From positions 62,001 to 126,000 of the forward strand of contig JAUTXW010002190.1 in the NCBI GenBank assembly GCA_030620095.1: a stretch of 64,000 nucleotides of DNA, given 5' to 3'. Source of the DNA: Kuschelorhynchus macadamiae (lineage: Eukaryota > Arthropoda > Insecta > Coleoptera > Curculionidae). A model generated the notes under the pieces. It searched no databases, was not told the DNA's origin, and saw only the letters and a program-made list of their open reading frames with translations. Positions 9,668-21,980 of the stretch are shown here, one piece after another; within the stretch, counting starts at the first letter, position 1; each line of letters opens with the position of its first letter. The translations under genes and the position numbers were made by a program.

Positions 9668-12600
9668 CTTTAAACAGTTTTCAAGTAAATCAATTACCCT
9701 ATGTAGAAATACCGAATTATAATATTCGACTACTAATTGATACAGGTTCTCATGCATCCCTACTTAGACCCTCTTTAGCGGAAACACATTTCCCCGAATG
9801 TATTAAACCTTACGTAAGCACACTTCAAACTTGTGCAGGTTCAAAGAAAGCGAAAAGTAAAGCTACTATTCCTTTATTTTTAAGCTTTGGTATAACCGAA
9901 CCAATAGAATTTATTTTATATTCATTCCATGAATATTTTGATGGAATAATCGGAATTAAAGACTTATGTAAATTAAATTTAAATATTGATTTAAAAAATA
10001 AAAAATTGAAAAACCAATATTTAGAAATACCCTTTCAATATAGGCAAAATTTTGATGAATATACAATTGAAATACCACCTAAAACGATTCAAAAAGTAAT
10101 TTTGAAAACTTCGCGACCACATGACCCTACTTGGTTAATGCCCTATTATTTAGACGAAAATATAGAAATTCAACCTACCCTAATAGAAATAAAAGAAAAC
10201 ACGTACGCTATTGATATTTTTAACCATACAGAAAAATATTTTACTCTAATAGAAACCACTAATGATAATTTACCCTTACGACCAATCGAGCTTAACAATT
10301 TTGAAATAATAAATTTCGAACCAATTCAGAATCAAATTAATGAAAAAAACATAATCGAAGATATCGATTTAAAATCACTAATTAGGCACGAACACTTAAA
10401 CTTTGAAGAACGTAAAGAACTTTTTAAACTTATTAAAAGCTTTCAAAATATTTTACATAAACCCGGAGATAAATTAACGTTTTTCAATCAAGTCAAACAT
10501 ACTATTAAGACTACGGATGAAATACCCGTACATGCGAAAAGTTACAGATACCCATTCATACATAAACAAGAAGTAGACAGACAAATAGACCAAATGCTAC
10601 AAGATGGTATCATTCAACCTTCAAATTCTCCCTGGAGTTCCCCTGTGTGGATCGTCCCGAAGAAAGTTGACGCATCAGGACAAAGAAAATGGCGTCTAGT
10701 GATAGATTACAGAAAAATCAACGAAAAGACTATAGAAGATAGATATCCTATTCCAAATATCGCAGATATACTTGATAAACTTGGTAGAAGTCAATATTTT
10801 ACAACACTTGACTTAGCCAGCGGTTTTCATCAAATAGAAATGGACCCAAAAAGTATACCAAAAACAGCATTCAATGTAGAACATGGACATTACGAATATA
10901 CCAGAATGCCCTTCGGACTAAAAAATGCACCTTCCACTTTTCAGCGTGCAATGGATAACGTTTTACGCGGATTACAAGGAAAAATATGTCTTGTATATAT
11001 GGACGATATAATTATCTTTTCAACCAGTCTTCAAGAACATTTAGACTCTTTAAAACAAGTATTTAACAGATTAAGTTCTTTTAACATGAAAATCTAATTA
11101 GATAAATCCGAATTCTTGCATAAGACAATTGAATTTTTAGGTCATGTTATTACCCCTGACGGTATCAAACCAAATCCCAAAAAAATCGAAGCAATAAAAA
11201 ATTTTAAAATCCCTAAAACACCAAAAGAAATAAAATCATTTCTCGGTTTAGTCGGTTACTACCGAAAATTTATAAAGAATTTTGCAAAAATAACGAAACC
11301 TTTGACTCATTGTTTAAAGAAAAACGTTAAAATAAATCATGATAAAGCATTTATTACCGCATTTAATCTATGTAAAAATATCCTAACTAATGACCCTATA
11401 TTACAACACCCAGATTTTAGTAAACCTTTTATTTTGACCACTGACGCTTCAAATTACGCTATTGGAGCAATACTTTCACAAGGAAAAATAGGAAACGACC
11501 TACCTATAGCATTTGCTGGCAGAACTCTGAATCAATCAGAATGCAACTACTCAACAATAGAAAAAGAACTTCTTGCTATTGTTTGGGCAACAAAATATTT
11601 CAGACCTTACTTATTTGGCAGAAAATTCACAATTGTAACAGACCATAAATCATTACAATGGCTGTTCTCAATAAAGGAACCGAATTCAAAATTAGTAAGA
11701 TGGCGACTAAAACTGCAAGAATATGAATATGATATTCAATATAAAAAAGGAACCCTAAATTCCAACGCCGATGCACTTTCAAGACCACCTCAAGAATTGT
11801 ACCCAACCGAAATAATAAAATCACCATTGACGCATATGTCAGCAGTATGTGAAAAAGAAGAAAATTCTGACGACCAATACATTTGGCATGAAAAAATAAA
11901 ACATTTCTTTGACACCCAAGAAAACCTATTCGAAAAACCAAAAAAGGTAAATAAAGAAAAGAAGAAACCAAAAATTAATATAATTTCCGATATTCAAATT
12001 AAACCCCCAAATAAACCAATTAAAACACCATCGCCATTGCCATCAACAGGTAAAATCAATGACGAAGAAAAAATCAATCAAAACAACTCAGAAACGGATT
12101 CAGCCAGTACAAATGACATTCCAAAGGAGCCAAAAGCTGATTTACTTTCAAAATCAGACACAGAAACTATACATACGTCAAGAGAAGACCCCATATTAGG
12201 AGCCCCGTATGTTAGTAAAGCCCTGAACACTTTTAAAAACCAAATCATCTTTAAATGGACTGAAAAGGAACAACCTTATGTTGTCACTAAAAAATTATTT
12301 GAAACCAAAAAGCGATTAATAATTTTTATAAATCAAAACCCAATAACCGAAATAATCCAAAGACTCTTAAGAGATTATTTACCCCCAGATACTTATTGTT
12401 TATACTTTCCCAATAAAGAATTAGAACCAATAATAATTCGAATTTTCCAAGAAACCTTTCAAAATAACGCCTACAACCTTGTTATTTCTAATACACTATT
12501 AGAGGACTTCGTAGACGTAAATGAACAAAAAGAAATAATTAAAAGATATCATACCACTAAAACATCCCATAGAGGAATGACTGAAAATATAAAAAATATA

Positions 12601-13476
12601 AAGCAAAGATATTATTGGCAAAGCCTTGAAAAAGACGTAATTAATTTTGTTAATACATGCGAAATATGTCAAAAAACCAAATATGATAGACATCCCTATA
12701 AAGTAATTTTTAAACCAACACCAACAGGCTGTAAACCCATGGAACATATTTATATGGATATATATTCCATTTCAGGTCAAAAATATTTGACAATAATAGA
12801 TAACTTCTCTAAAATTGCTACAGCATACCCTGTAAATGAAACATCAATCGAGATTTGTCAAAATCTAATTAAATTCTTTTCACATCATGGTACACCCTGT
12901 AAAATTACAACTGATAATGCACAAAGCTTTAAAAGTAATTTAGTACAAGACCTTTGCAAGACTTATCAGATTGAATTACATTTCACTACACCCTATAACC
13001 CAAATTCGAACTCACCAATCGAAAGACTTCATTCAACTTTGAAAGAAAGTCTTATTGTCCTTAGAAACGAACATCGAACTAAAACAATACAAGAATTAAT
13101 GGATATCGCAATCCTTAATTATAATAACAGTATACATTCAACACATGAATATACACCATTTCAAATATTAAAAGGAAATTTAAATTATCAACTGAATTTT
13201 GAGAAAAATATAAATCAAATACAAACTGATTACATACATGAACTCGCCCAAATATTTAGTGAACTTAATGAAAAAATAAATCTAAAATTAAGTGCGAAAA
13301 AGGCTAATGTACTAGCCAAATTAAATGAAAAACGCGAGATTGACCCAGAAATAGCTGAAGCTACAAAACAACTATTACATACACCTCGAAAACTACCATT
13401 AAAGTTAGAACCAAAATACAAACTAACTACTTTTAAAAACCAAAGACACCCAAAAGATATTAAAAGACGTTCGTAA
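9607..13476 (+). pseudogene. pol: Pol polyprotein (protease, reverse transcriptase, RNase H, integrase), one in-frame stop
   Basis: The frame runs from the slippery site for 1290 codons. Domains in order are: aspartic protease (DTGS at 9739-9750, residue 45); reverse transcriptase with LVIDYRKIN, TLDLASGFHQIEM and YMDD (10996-11007, residue 464); RNase H with TTDAS, an EKELLAIVWA block, TDHKSL and NADALSR; integrase with an HHCC finger (CEICQ at its end) and catalytic D1051, D1103, E1139, spaced D-51-D-35-E. It would be made as a Gag-Pol fusion by -1 frameshifting. A single in-frame TAA at 11095-11097, just after the palm domain, splits it. Everything downstream stays in frame with no other lesion, so the break looks like one recent point change. 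It overlaps gag by 61 nt and ends 22 nt before env. Confidence 0.95.
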
Positions 13477-13483
13477 TTTTCAG
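13474..13483 (+). promoter_or_regulatory. candidate splice acceptor for the env message
   Basis: TAATTTTCAG, a pyrimidine-rich run ending in AG, lies 15 nt before the env ATG and overlaps the pol stop. Errantivirus env is normally expressed from a spliced RNA. Position and sequence fit, but use is inferred. Confidence 0.45.
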
Positions 13484-13498
13484 GAACTTACTGACAAA

Positions 13499-15118
13499 AT
13501 GAAGAAGATCCTGATACTACTTCCACTACTTGTCAACGCACAATATAAAATAGAAGAATTAAATAACCCTTTGTTACCAGTTTACCAATCAACAGGTTAC
13601 ATAATAACAGGTTATCATCATGTCTATTATCATGTAAATCTAACTAATATAAAAGATTGTGTAGAAAACTCGAAATCGACACTTACACAAATTAATAATA
13701 CCTTAAGTAATCTATACGCACCTATATACCAACTTTTATCTATAAGAACACGTAACCTTTTCGATCAAATAGAATCAATCGGATTATTTGTTAAACATTA
13801 TACTACCCCACAAAAGCGAACTAAACGCGGACTTTTCAATTTCCTAGGAAAAGCACAAAAATATCTCTATGGTACATTAGATGCCGATGATGGAGAAAGA
13901 TACGACAATTATATTAAAATATTACGAGAAAATCAAGAAATCTTACATAAAGATTTGTCTGCAACCCAGACTATTGTAAAACAATTAACAAAAGATTTTG
14001 ACGCACAGCTGACTAATATTAAAACTAATCAGCAAAAGTTATTAACCCAGATGGAAGACCTCACTAATATGACTCATACTACAACCACTTCGTCTTACTA
14101 TATTGTTACGCTAGACAATATTGAGACTAATCTACGTGTCATTCATGACATAAAAAGTAATTTGCAAACTGCAATAAACTTTGCGGAAATAAACATTATG
14201 CATCACAGTATTATTAAGTATAAAGAACTTCGCAGAATAATTACAAAGATAAGGCCCGAGAGTCGTATTCATTTCGATAATATAATTAAATATTACGAAG
14301 TAGCACACGCAGATGTGACAATTAAGAATGATCTAATTATATTTTATATTGCAATACCTTTAATTTTAGAGAAACCTTATATACTTTATCGAATATATCC
14401 AATACCAATAAATAATCAAATAACGATTTTAAATAATCTGTATTTATTGAGATCTACAGATGACTTTTACAACTCAAAAGAAAATTGTTATAAAATAGAA
14501 AATATATCTTTATGTTCTAGAGACACACTGAATAAAAACGAACCCTGTATACCTCAAACAATTAATTTGACAAACCATTGTCCACTAATACCAATTAAAT
14601 ATAATAAAACTTTTATAACACAACTTTAGGACAATTCCCTTATAATTATACCTGCTTCTAAAGAAAGCATATACTTTCAATGTCCAAATCAACATAGCGT
14701 TGAAACCATTGACAAAGTATCCTTAATATTGCCTTCAGATTGCAAAGTAAAAATCCAAAATAATATTTACGATTCTCAAAAACTAGAAACAATTAGTTTC
14801 AGACTAAAACTCCCATCAATAAATATTGATGAAAAATTAATCCAAGATACTGAACCCTTGGAACTAAAAGAAATAAATCTTGATAAAATCAATGAAGATT
14901 TAGAGAATGCTAAAAGATTAATAATTCATCCCCTAAAACAAATGGACTTTGTAAGTTCTGGAGTTTCAATTACTCTAATAATAATTATTATTATAATATT
15001 TACAATCATCATAAGTTTCTTGTATTATTATTGCAGAAAGGAAAAATCTAAAGAAAATGTAAAAGTGGACATAAAATTAGAATCTCTCGAAAATCAACTC
15101 CGATTTTCTCAAACTTAA
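13499..15118 (+). pseudogene. env: Env glycoprotein, errantivirus type, one in-frame stop
   Basis: A 540-codon frame starting at ATG 13499 with a hydrophobic signal peptide (about residues 1-16). A furin-type cleavage site RTKR lies at residues 107-110 and is followed at once by a Gly-Leu-Phe hydrophobic stretch, the position and character of the errantivirus fusion peptide. A coiled-coil-like region and N-glycosylation sequons follow. A membrane anchor rich in Ile sits near residues 487-510, with a short charged tail. The protein mediates membrane entry in this family. An in-frame TAG at 14627-14629 (codon 377) cuts off the anchor half. The frame continues intact behind it to TAA 15116-15118, so this is a point lesion in an otherwise full-length gene. 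Confidence 0.92.
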
Positions 15119-15127
15119 GGAGGGAGG
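15117..15127 (+). promoter_or_regulatory. polypurine tract
   Basis: AAGGAGGGAGG directly abuts the 3' LTR start (AATT at 15128). This is the expected site for plus-strand priming. It overlaps the env stop codon. Confidence 0.9.
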
Positions 15128-15349
15128 AATTATATGGCCACTTCCGATGAATCATTTAGAATTAAACATCATATTTCTGATTACTCATTAATTCTTGCTA
15201 TTTCAGCATTATTTTTATATAAATATAGAAGAATTAGTAATCATCTTTAGTCATTAAGTAGCTATAGTTCGGTCAACATCCATTGTAATTTCGTGTTTTA
15301 AAAAATAAAGTTTTTTAAAAATACAAGTTACAAGTTTGAATGTAAAATT
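15128..15349 (+). repeat. 3' LTR
   Basis: 222 bp, colinear with 7586-7807, two substitutions. AATAAA at 15304-15309. Followed by target duplication CTAC at 15350-15353. Confidence 0.97.
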
Positions 15350-15353
15350 CTAC

Positions 15354-16897
15354 TATGGCCATGACTACACCTTGTTTTATATTTCTTTTGACTTGAATTA
15401 TCGTTCAGTCAAATAAAGGTTTTTTAAATAGTTTCTTTTGTTAATTTTTATTTTCTCTTGTTTCAGGTAAACTTTAGTTCTGTTAACACATGTAAGTATA
15501 ACTTATATTTTCTGACTCTCGATGAAAAATGCATATGAATAATTACGTATAAAAATATTTCCCATAAGCATTAATAACAATAATAATAGCAATATCTCTA
15601 TTATTACGTCAGAGGAATTCACATCTTAATATACTGGAAAATTCTTAAGATTATTCAACTACATAATATACAAAATTCTAGACCCCTTGTATATAAAAGA
15701 AATATCCATCTTGTTTTTAATATATTTTAATTTAGCTGGGAAAATATTGCTAATTTTTAATTCCTAAGTTAGAAAAGAAATGGTGTATATAAGGTTAGGT
15801 ATTATTTAAGAAGCCGAATTGTCTTCCTAAATATTATTTAAAACATTTAATAAAAAATCGTGTACAGGAAGTGATGCACATAAACAATTGGCAAATTTGT
15901 AGTCCATTGAGGTGTTCAGAATACTTGCCTTATTATAAAATACCGGGCAAAATTTCAATTGAAAATATTGTTGACATAAGGTGTAATAATCCAGCAGAAA
16001 AATGGGAGACATAAAAAACAATGATTTAAAAAAAATGCCAAAATATGCAATAGGGTTCATATAAGAAAACCCTGTAACATATCTATAAAAGTTAAAAGAC
16101 TAAAAATATAAGATCTATGAAACATTTTAACTTTCTATAAAAACTTCTAAAAAAAACGTTAAAGCTCCATCTGGTGGTTATAATATTCAGTCATTGTTTT
16201 CAACGTGGCTAAGAATTTTTAAAATCGAATTGCTTGTCCCCTCTTTCTATTACCGTTCTTACATTTTTTTTACAAATTAAATATAACTATCTGAAAACAT
16301 CTCCAAAGGTAAGTTTTAGCCATAGTGTGAGTTAAACATGTTTTTTCTTATATGACGTATTTTTATTCAAAATTTTACCTACAAAAATTGAAAAAAATGT
16401 ACAAAAAATCCAATATGTAGGAAATTTTAACATTGACGATATTACTTTGTGACAGGATTGAAAATCTTATCCGAACAGTGTATTATATATAATTTAATAA
16501 TAATTATTATTTATTTAGTTTTGTAAAGGGGGTCATGAACCCTGTCAACATTTGGGAATTAACTAACATATTTTAATTATGTAAGATATTTTATAGAAGG
16601 TATTCTTTGTCATAGATAATAGTTTACATTTGGTAAAAAAAGGGTAAGCAAAAATAAAATAAACCATCTATACTACCAATACTGCGGCCTGCTAATTTAT
16701 GGAACCACAACACTAAACTCTAAAACTATTCCTGAATTTTATTGTTTACTATTACTATATTACTCTATCCCTGCACAAAATCAAGCAGGAAACGTAAAAT
16801 AATGATTAGCATTATAAAAAAAAGTATATCTAAAGTCAATTGAGACAACATAAAAAGTAAATATCCGTCAACGGTCTGCGATTTATTTGTGAAGCAT
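15354..16897. other. unassigned AT-rich DNA between provirus and Transib element
   Basis: Nothing recognisable on either strand. Only short open frames without motifs. Confidence 0.5.
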
Positions 16898-16902
16898 GGG
16901 CG
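16898..16902. repeat. target-site duplication of Transib, left
   Basis: GGGCG, identical to 22019-22023 on the other side of the element. Confidence 0.9.
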
Positions 16903-16940
16903 CACACTGGATCGACCCCATGTTATAATTGGGACATTGG
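16903..16940 (+). repeat. left terminal inverted repeat of Transib (RSS-like)
   Basis: Starts CACACTGGATCGA and ends with the decamer GGGACATTGG at positions 29-38. It matches the reverse complement of 21981-22018 at 26 of 38 positions: 12 of the first 13 and all ten of the decamer, with a diverged spacer between. This two-block layout parallels the heptamer-spacer-nonamer of V(D)J signals. Confidence 0.9.
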
Positions 16941-18412
16941 GCATTTTCTGAAAATGCAAATTTGGGTTTTTCTGTTTCATATTTGTTTTACACACATATT
17001 AGTGTTATATAAAAACAACATAGCAAATTCTTTGAAGCATTCTCTAGTGAAGGAGATTCGATGATATATGCAAATATTTTATATAGCACAAATTGATACA
17101 AAAATTGGGTTGGCTAAAATTCAAAAATCTGAACTTACTTATATTTTATCAACTTTTCCGCACAATATCTAGGTATAAGGGTGATGATAGAATAACATCA
17201 TATTAACAGGATATTTAAAACATGTATCGTAACCGTAAGATAGAGTGCAGCAACTTGTCTTTGAAAATATAGCAAACAATAAATAATTTTTGATTTTTAA
17301 AAAAATGGCCAAAAGTGTCCACGCAACTTTTGCCTCTGAGGCATAAACCATACCTTGTTTTAAATGTATCCATCAAGAATAGCTGCCCCAATCTGCCCCT
17401 TTGAGATTTATTCGATTTTTTTTGGCTACAATCCTCTAACAAATTAAGGTTTTTAGCGCAAAAAAAGACCCTACCTACAAATCAATATTTAGGTTAATCG
17501 AGATAGGCTTAGCTTACGAAGACGCGCTTTTCATCTTTTGTTTAAAATCTGACAGATCGGAAAAAGTATAATAAACTTGTTAGTAAAATTAGAACGTGGT
17601 GTGTGTTTATGAACCAAAAGTGAAATACTGAGAGTTTTTATAAATTATTACGCCTATCTATTAAATTAATTTCTAAGCGGTAAGTAAAATGTAAGTTATT
17701 CTATAATATTAGTTATCAGCCGCCCTTCGTCTTGCCAGGTGTTGGTTACCTACTCTCTATAAACAGCAATATGTTTTGCTTTATTGTGCTTCTATCAATT
17801 TTAAGCGAAATTACCTTGATACTTTCATACCAATCATTAAAATATTTAAGCCCTTATTCTCGACTATTCGCATTTCTTTGCGGCCGTATACGTTTTGATT
17901 TCCAATGTAGTTTTATAGTTTATATTGGAAAATGCCAAACAAACGTACCTATACTCATACAAATGCCAATAGTCAAGAATAGAAAATATGTAAAACAATA
18001 TGCTTCCTTATAAAATCTCTATTCAGCGATTTCGTAGCTTTCACTTTTGTTTTTCAAATGCTATTAAGTTAAGCCTATATATTAAACAAGATAGTTTTTC
18101 ATAGAAACATAGAAGGTGCTTTAAAATATAAGATACAACCGATGCTAAACTGAAGATTGGTCATCATAAAATAATAGAAAGTTTAAACTTTTTATTAAAA
18201 TCTTAAACACCTTTTCCCCATTTTATGGAAAAGTGACTATGCTATTTGTAGAGAGAAGGCACTTTCTAGATGAAAATTATTAACTTAAATTTACTTTAAA
18301 ATTATTATTGTACTATGTTTAACGTCTGTATAATAATAATTATTATTAAACGATTTTTTACGACATTCAGACTTTTTTTAAAATTGAAAAAGAGTTGAGT
18401 ACTATAAATATG

Positions 18413-18423
18413 GGTTCGAATCC
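18413..18423 (+). other. RNA polymerase III B-box-like motif
   Basis: GGTTCGAATCC fits the B-box/T-loop consensus, and flanking bases could form most of a T-stem. A T6 run follows about 20 nt later. No D-arm or acceptor partner was found upstream, so this is at most a tRNA or SINE scrap inside the Transib 5' region. Confidence 0.3.
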
Positions 18424-18528
18424 CACCGAAGGCACTTAGCTTTTTTAATTTTAAAAAATTGACTAAATGCTGTGAAAGATTGTTTAATAATCGTTTGTTT
18501 ATTAAAAAAAGTATTCATTTCTATTTAT

Positions 18529-18541
18529 TTAAAAATATATA
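18529..18541 (+). promoter_or_regulatory. possible TATA box of the Transib transposase gene
   Basis: AAATATATATACG lies about 95 nt before the ATG. Spacing fits a short leader, but AT richness makes such matches common here. Confidence 0.3.
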
Positions 18542-18635
18542 TACGTCATTGACTTTTTTGTAAGTTTTATTTTTTTTTCGGATTAAGCGACTGAAAATAA
18601 AAGTTGTTTAAAGCTGGCGCATAATCCCAAATAAA

Positions 18636-20997
18636 ATGGCTGAACTAAATTCAAACGAAGAACTTTTCAATTATTTGAAGACCAACAGCATTCCTTTTGA
18701 GGATCATAAGAGATTACTGGGTGATATATTGCAAATGAGAAACGTGGACTACACCGAAGATGAAAAATACGTTATATCGAAAATATTGCGAAAGTACTGT
18801 TCAACACTATCTAGCAAATGGAAAAAATCTAATAGAACAGAAGAACGTTTTTTACGCATAAATCAATCTTGGTTGGCTCGCCAATTTAATTAGCCAGGAT
18901 TTATGACTGTTCGCCCTAAAGAAAGGCAACTGCGTAAACCATTTGAGGACTTGTCAACAAAACAAAAAATGAGACGAACAAAAGAACTCAGGAAAGAAAA
19001 TATTCAAGAGCTAAGTTTTGCTATGGCTTCAAACATGAGTCAAGGTATTCTATTATTACAAAGACAAACAGAGAAAAAATTAAAATGTTTAATAATAATA
19101 ATAATGATTATAATAATAATAATAATAATAATAAACTATTTCATTAGAAAAAACACTAATACAATATTTTTTAGATAATCAAGATATCAACAAGATTTTA
19201 AAATTTTTAAAAGAAAATCCAAATCAAGTTAAAAACGTTTTGAATTTTTGCAACGATATGGAAAAATATCATCATTTTTATTCAAGAGATGAAGCTTTAG
19301 CCCTTTTTGTTTCTTTAAACCTTTCTAAACACCAGTATATAAATCAAAGGAAAGCAGCCATTAAAAAAAATTGTCAGCTATATCCATCATATTACCAAAT
19401 TCAAGTAGCTAAACAAGAATGTTATCCCTCTAAACAGACAATTATGATCACGGATCGGTTTGCCAGGATAACTTTACAAGGCTTACTGGATCATACCGTG
19501 TCCAGAATTTTAGCATTTAGCCATTGTGATCCAGGTTCAAAGCTAACTTTGTTCGGCAAATGTGGTTTTGATGGCGCTTCAGGTCAAAGCGAATATAAGC
19601 AAAAAACCGATTTTGATGACTCCAGCATATTTATGGCTGCATATGTGCCAATAAAACTAGTGCACACCGATGACCATACAAGGATAGTATGGGAGAATCC
19701 TAAGCCATCTTCAACTTTCTTTTGCAGGCCTTTAAATTTTCAATTTATTAAAGAGTCCAAGGAGGTAATTATAACTTACGCTTTGGTTGTAGCTTGTTTC
19801 TCATATTATTCTTTTATAAATATGAATATACAATGTATCAGTATGAAATCATTTATAGGTAATATCCGAATGCTGGGAGTCATTCAAAAATGAAATTTCC
19901 CTACTTGAAGAAACTCATATTTCCGGGGATATTATAACAAACCATAATATATTTACAACCATGCTTGACGGAAAAATTTGTTCCTGTTTGGCAGATACAA
20001 CATCATCAATGGTGTGTTATATTTGTGGAGCCAAGCCCACAGAAATGAATCAATTGAAGGTAGGTATAAAAAAGTAACGTATTTGTGAATCCTATAACTA
20101 CTAGAACCATTAACCACAGAAATATTTTAAAACTTTTTTAGTTAATCGAAAAAAAGACACCAAATGAAGAAAATTATAATCTGGGAATCTCCAATTTACA
20201 TTCCTGGATAAGGTCGATGGAATGTTTATTGCACATATTATATAATTTGGAATTTAAAAAGTGGTCTGCACGCAGTGTTGAAGATAAGCAACTGAAAGAA
20301 AATAAAAAGCAAGAAATTCAACAGAGGTGGGTAGTCTATGCAAAATATCCATAGCTAGGACATTTTCCAGAATATTCCATTAAAATAAACCTATTATTAT
20401 CAAGGAATATATTTCTATAATAAAACAAATCTCCCTGGTTTTAGATTCAGAAATGAAATGGGACTAAATGTTGATTTCGTAAGACAAGGCCATGGAACAT
20501 CTAACGATGGCAATACTGCCAGAAGATTTTTTCAAAATTTCGAAAAAACAGCTGAAATAACAGGGATTGATCAGAGACTGATAGAGAATATTTATATAGT
20601 ACTCCAAGTCTTAGCAGCGGGAGAGGAGATTGATGCCGAAAAATTCCATACTCATGCAAAAATAACGGCAAAATTATATGTAGATCGTTATGGATGGTAT
20701 CATATGCCTGCATCTCTACATAAAATTTTAGTACATGGCTCATTAATAATTAAAAATTTTCAACTTCCTATTGGCTACCTCTCAGAAGAAGCTGCAGAGG
20801 CACGAAATAAACATTTCCGTAATTATAGAGAAACAAAATCTAGAAAAAGTAATAGAATGTTTACAAACGAGGATATTCTACATAACCTTCTTCTAACCTC
20901 TGATCCATATATATCAAACCTGAGAATATCTTTAAATTTTTCCACAAAGAAGGTTAATTCTGAGTTAACCGAAAAAGCCAAATCTTTGTTATTGTAG
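18636..20997 (+). pseudogene. Transib transposase (RAG1-core homologue), five exons, one in-frame stop
   Basis: Catalyses DNA cleavage and transfer at the element's ends. Exons are 18636-19044, 19175-19764, 19859-20059, 20142-20326 and 20445-20997, giving 645 codons plus stop. All four introns (130, 94, 82, 118 nt) run GT to AG with phase kept. The N-terminus has the Transib-type helical region (ERFLRINQSWL, then PFEDLSTKQK). The core holds GFDGASGQSEYKQ (first Asp, residue 269), FFCRPLNF, TMLDGK (second Asp, 370), the CYIC zinc pair, SNDGNTARRFF, HKILVH (His pair) and SEEAAEARNK (Glu, 580). These match RAG1 D600, D708, C727/C730, H937/H942 and E962 in order. The one lesion is TAG 18891-18893 at codon 86. 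An ATG three codons later (18903) would give a shorter protein keeping the whole core. The stop argues for a dead copy, but readthrough or restart is possible. Confidence 0.92.
19045..19174 (+). other. intron 1 of the Transib transposase, with (ATA)n microsatellite
   Basis: Donor CAAG|GTATTC and acceptor TTTTTTTAG (ending 19174) join in phase (Gln, then Asp-Asn-Gln). The intron contains an ATA repeat at about 19090-19134, which explains why the reading frame appears broken when the genomic sequence is read straight through. Confidence 0.75.
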
Positions 20998-21980
20998 AGA
21001 CTTTTTAGTTAATTCAAAATTTTAAGCATTAGATTGTTTCCCAGTATATGATCAGTTAGATATTGTTTATGGAGAACGAGAAAATGTATAGTTATGCGAT
21101 AACTTTAGTGTGAAGTGTATGACTTCTGTGTAAATGGTTCATGGATCAAAAAATTGTATGTCCCATACTTATAGACATTTTTTTAAAATAACCATAGCAA
21201 AAAAGGTAAGATTTCATATTATCCTTTGTAAGACTTAATTTTTTTTATTTGATTTTTCATATCTTTAATCATACATCAATCGTGTTTTAGTTATCCTGAT
21301 TTTTTTATTATTAATATATTTTGAGATGTTCTCAATGTTAAAGGTAAATATAGTTGTCTATAATTATTTTATTTTAATTTGGTTGTTCTGGAGGCATAAT
21401 TTGGGACACTCTGTATATATTTTTGGACATTTAATTTGCAACGTTTCTATATATTAATAGTTTAATAATATAAGTTCTAACTACAGCAGTAACAGGTATG
21501 TAGTATCAAAAAGGTAAAATAACTATGTAAAAATGGTCATGATGGGTAATAAAACCACCCTGTATAACAAGTTTTTTTTTAAGTTTGTATACATTGCTGA
21601 ATTGAATCTTCACATTCTATAATTTCTAAAAAAAATATAAACAATATTTTTTAAAATCATTTTTTATACAATACCAATTTTGGCATGGTTTTTAAAGACA
21701 CCCAGTAGAGTTATTAAAATCGCACATCCTTTTTAGTGATACTCAGGTCAATAAAAGCAACGTATAAAAAAATAGGAAAAGAAAAATCTACTAAGACCCA
21801 GAACTCCATATAATATATACCCAGTCAATGTACTTTACACCGAAATTAATTTATATGATGTCCGCCATCTTGAATTTTAGCAAAATGTCATATTTAATGA
21901 CTAAATTTTAAAAGTGAAGGCGTCAGCTGCCTAGAAAGTACAAAATCATCAAAATCGAACGAGTAGAAAAAAACATATTA

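Larger units (their letters stand above)
7586..15349 (+). mobile_element. complete gypsy/errantivirus endogenous retrovirus (provirus)
   Basis: The 7764-bp element has 222-bp LTRs, gag, pol and env in retroviral order. It is flanked by a 4-bp direct repeat CTAC (7582-7585 and 15350-15353). Both LTRs start and end with AATT. The primer site matches tRNA-Ser, a purine tract abuts the 3' LTR, and the third gene is an envelope with a cleavage site and membrane anchor. The 4-bp duplication, tRNA-Ser primer and env place it with insect errantiviruses of the 17.6/297-like group (Metaviridae). The LTRs differ at only two positions, so insertion was recent. Single in-frame stops in pol and env make this copy defective by itself. 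Confidence 0.97.

Noticed and set aside
11627..11971. Minus-strand frames inside pol (also 12499-12747 and 13230-13421)
   Set aside because: Antisense shadows of the AT-rich pol gene without motifs.
18413..18436. tRNA gene
   Set aside because: Only the T-arm half is present. No D-arm, anticodon arm or paired acceptor stem was found upstream.
19084..19178. Apparent frameshift in the Transib gene at the (ATA)n run
   Set aside because: A GT-AG intron (19045-19174) removes it and joins the flanking exons in phase.
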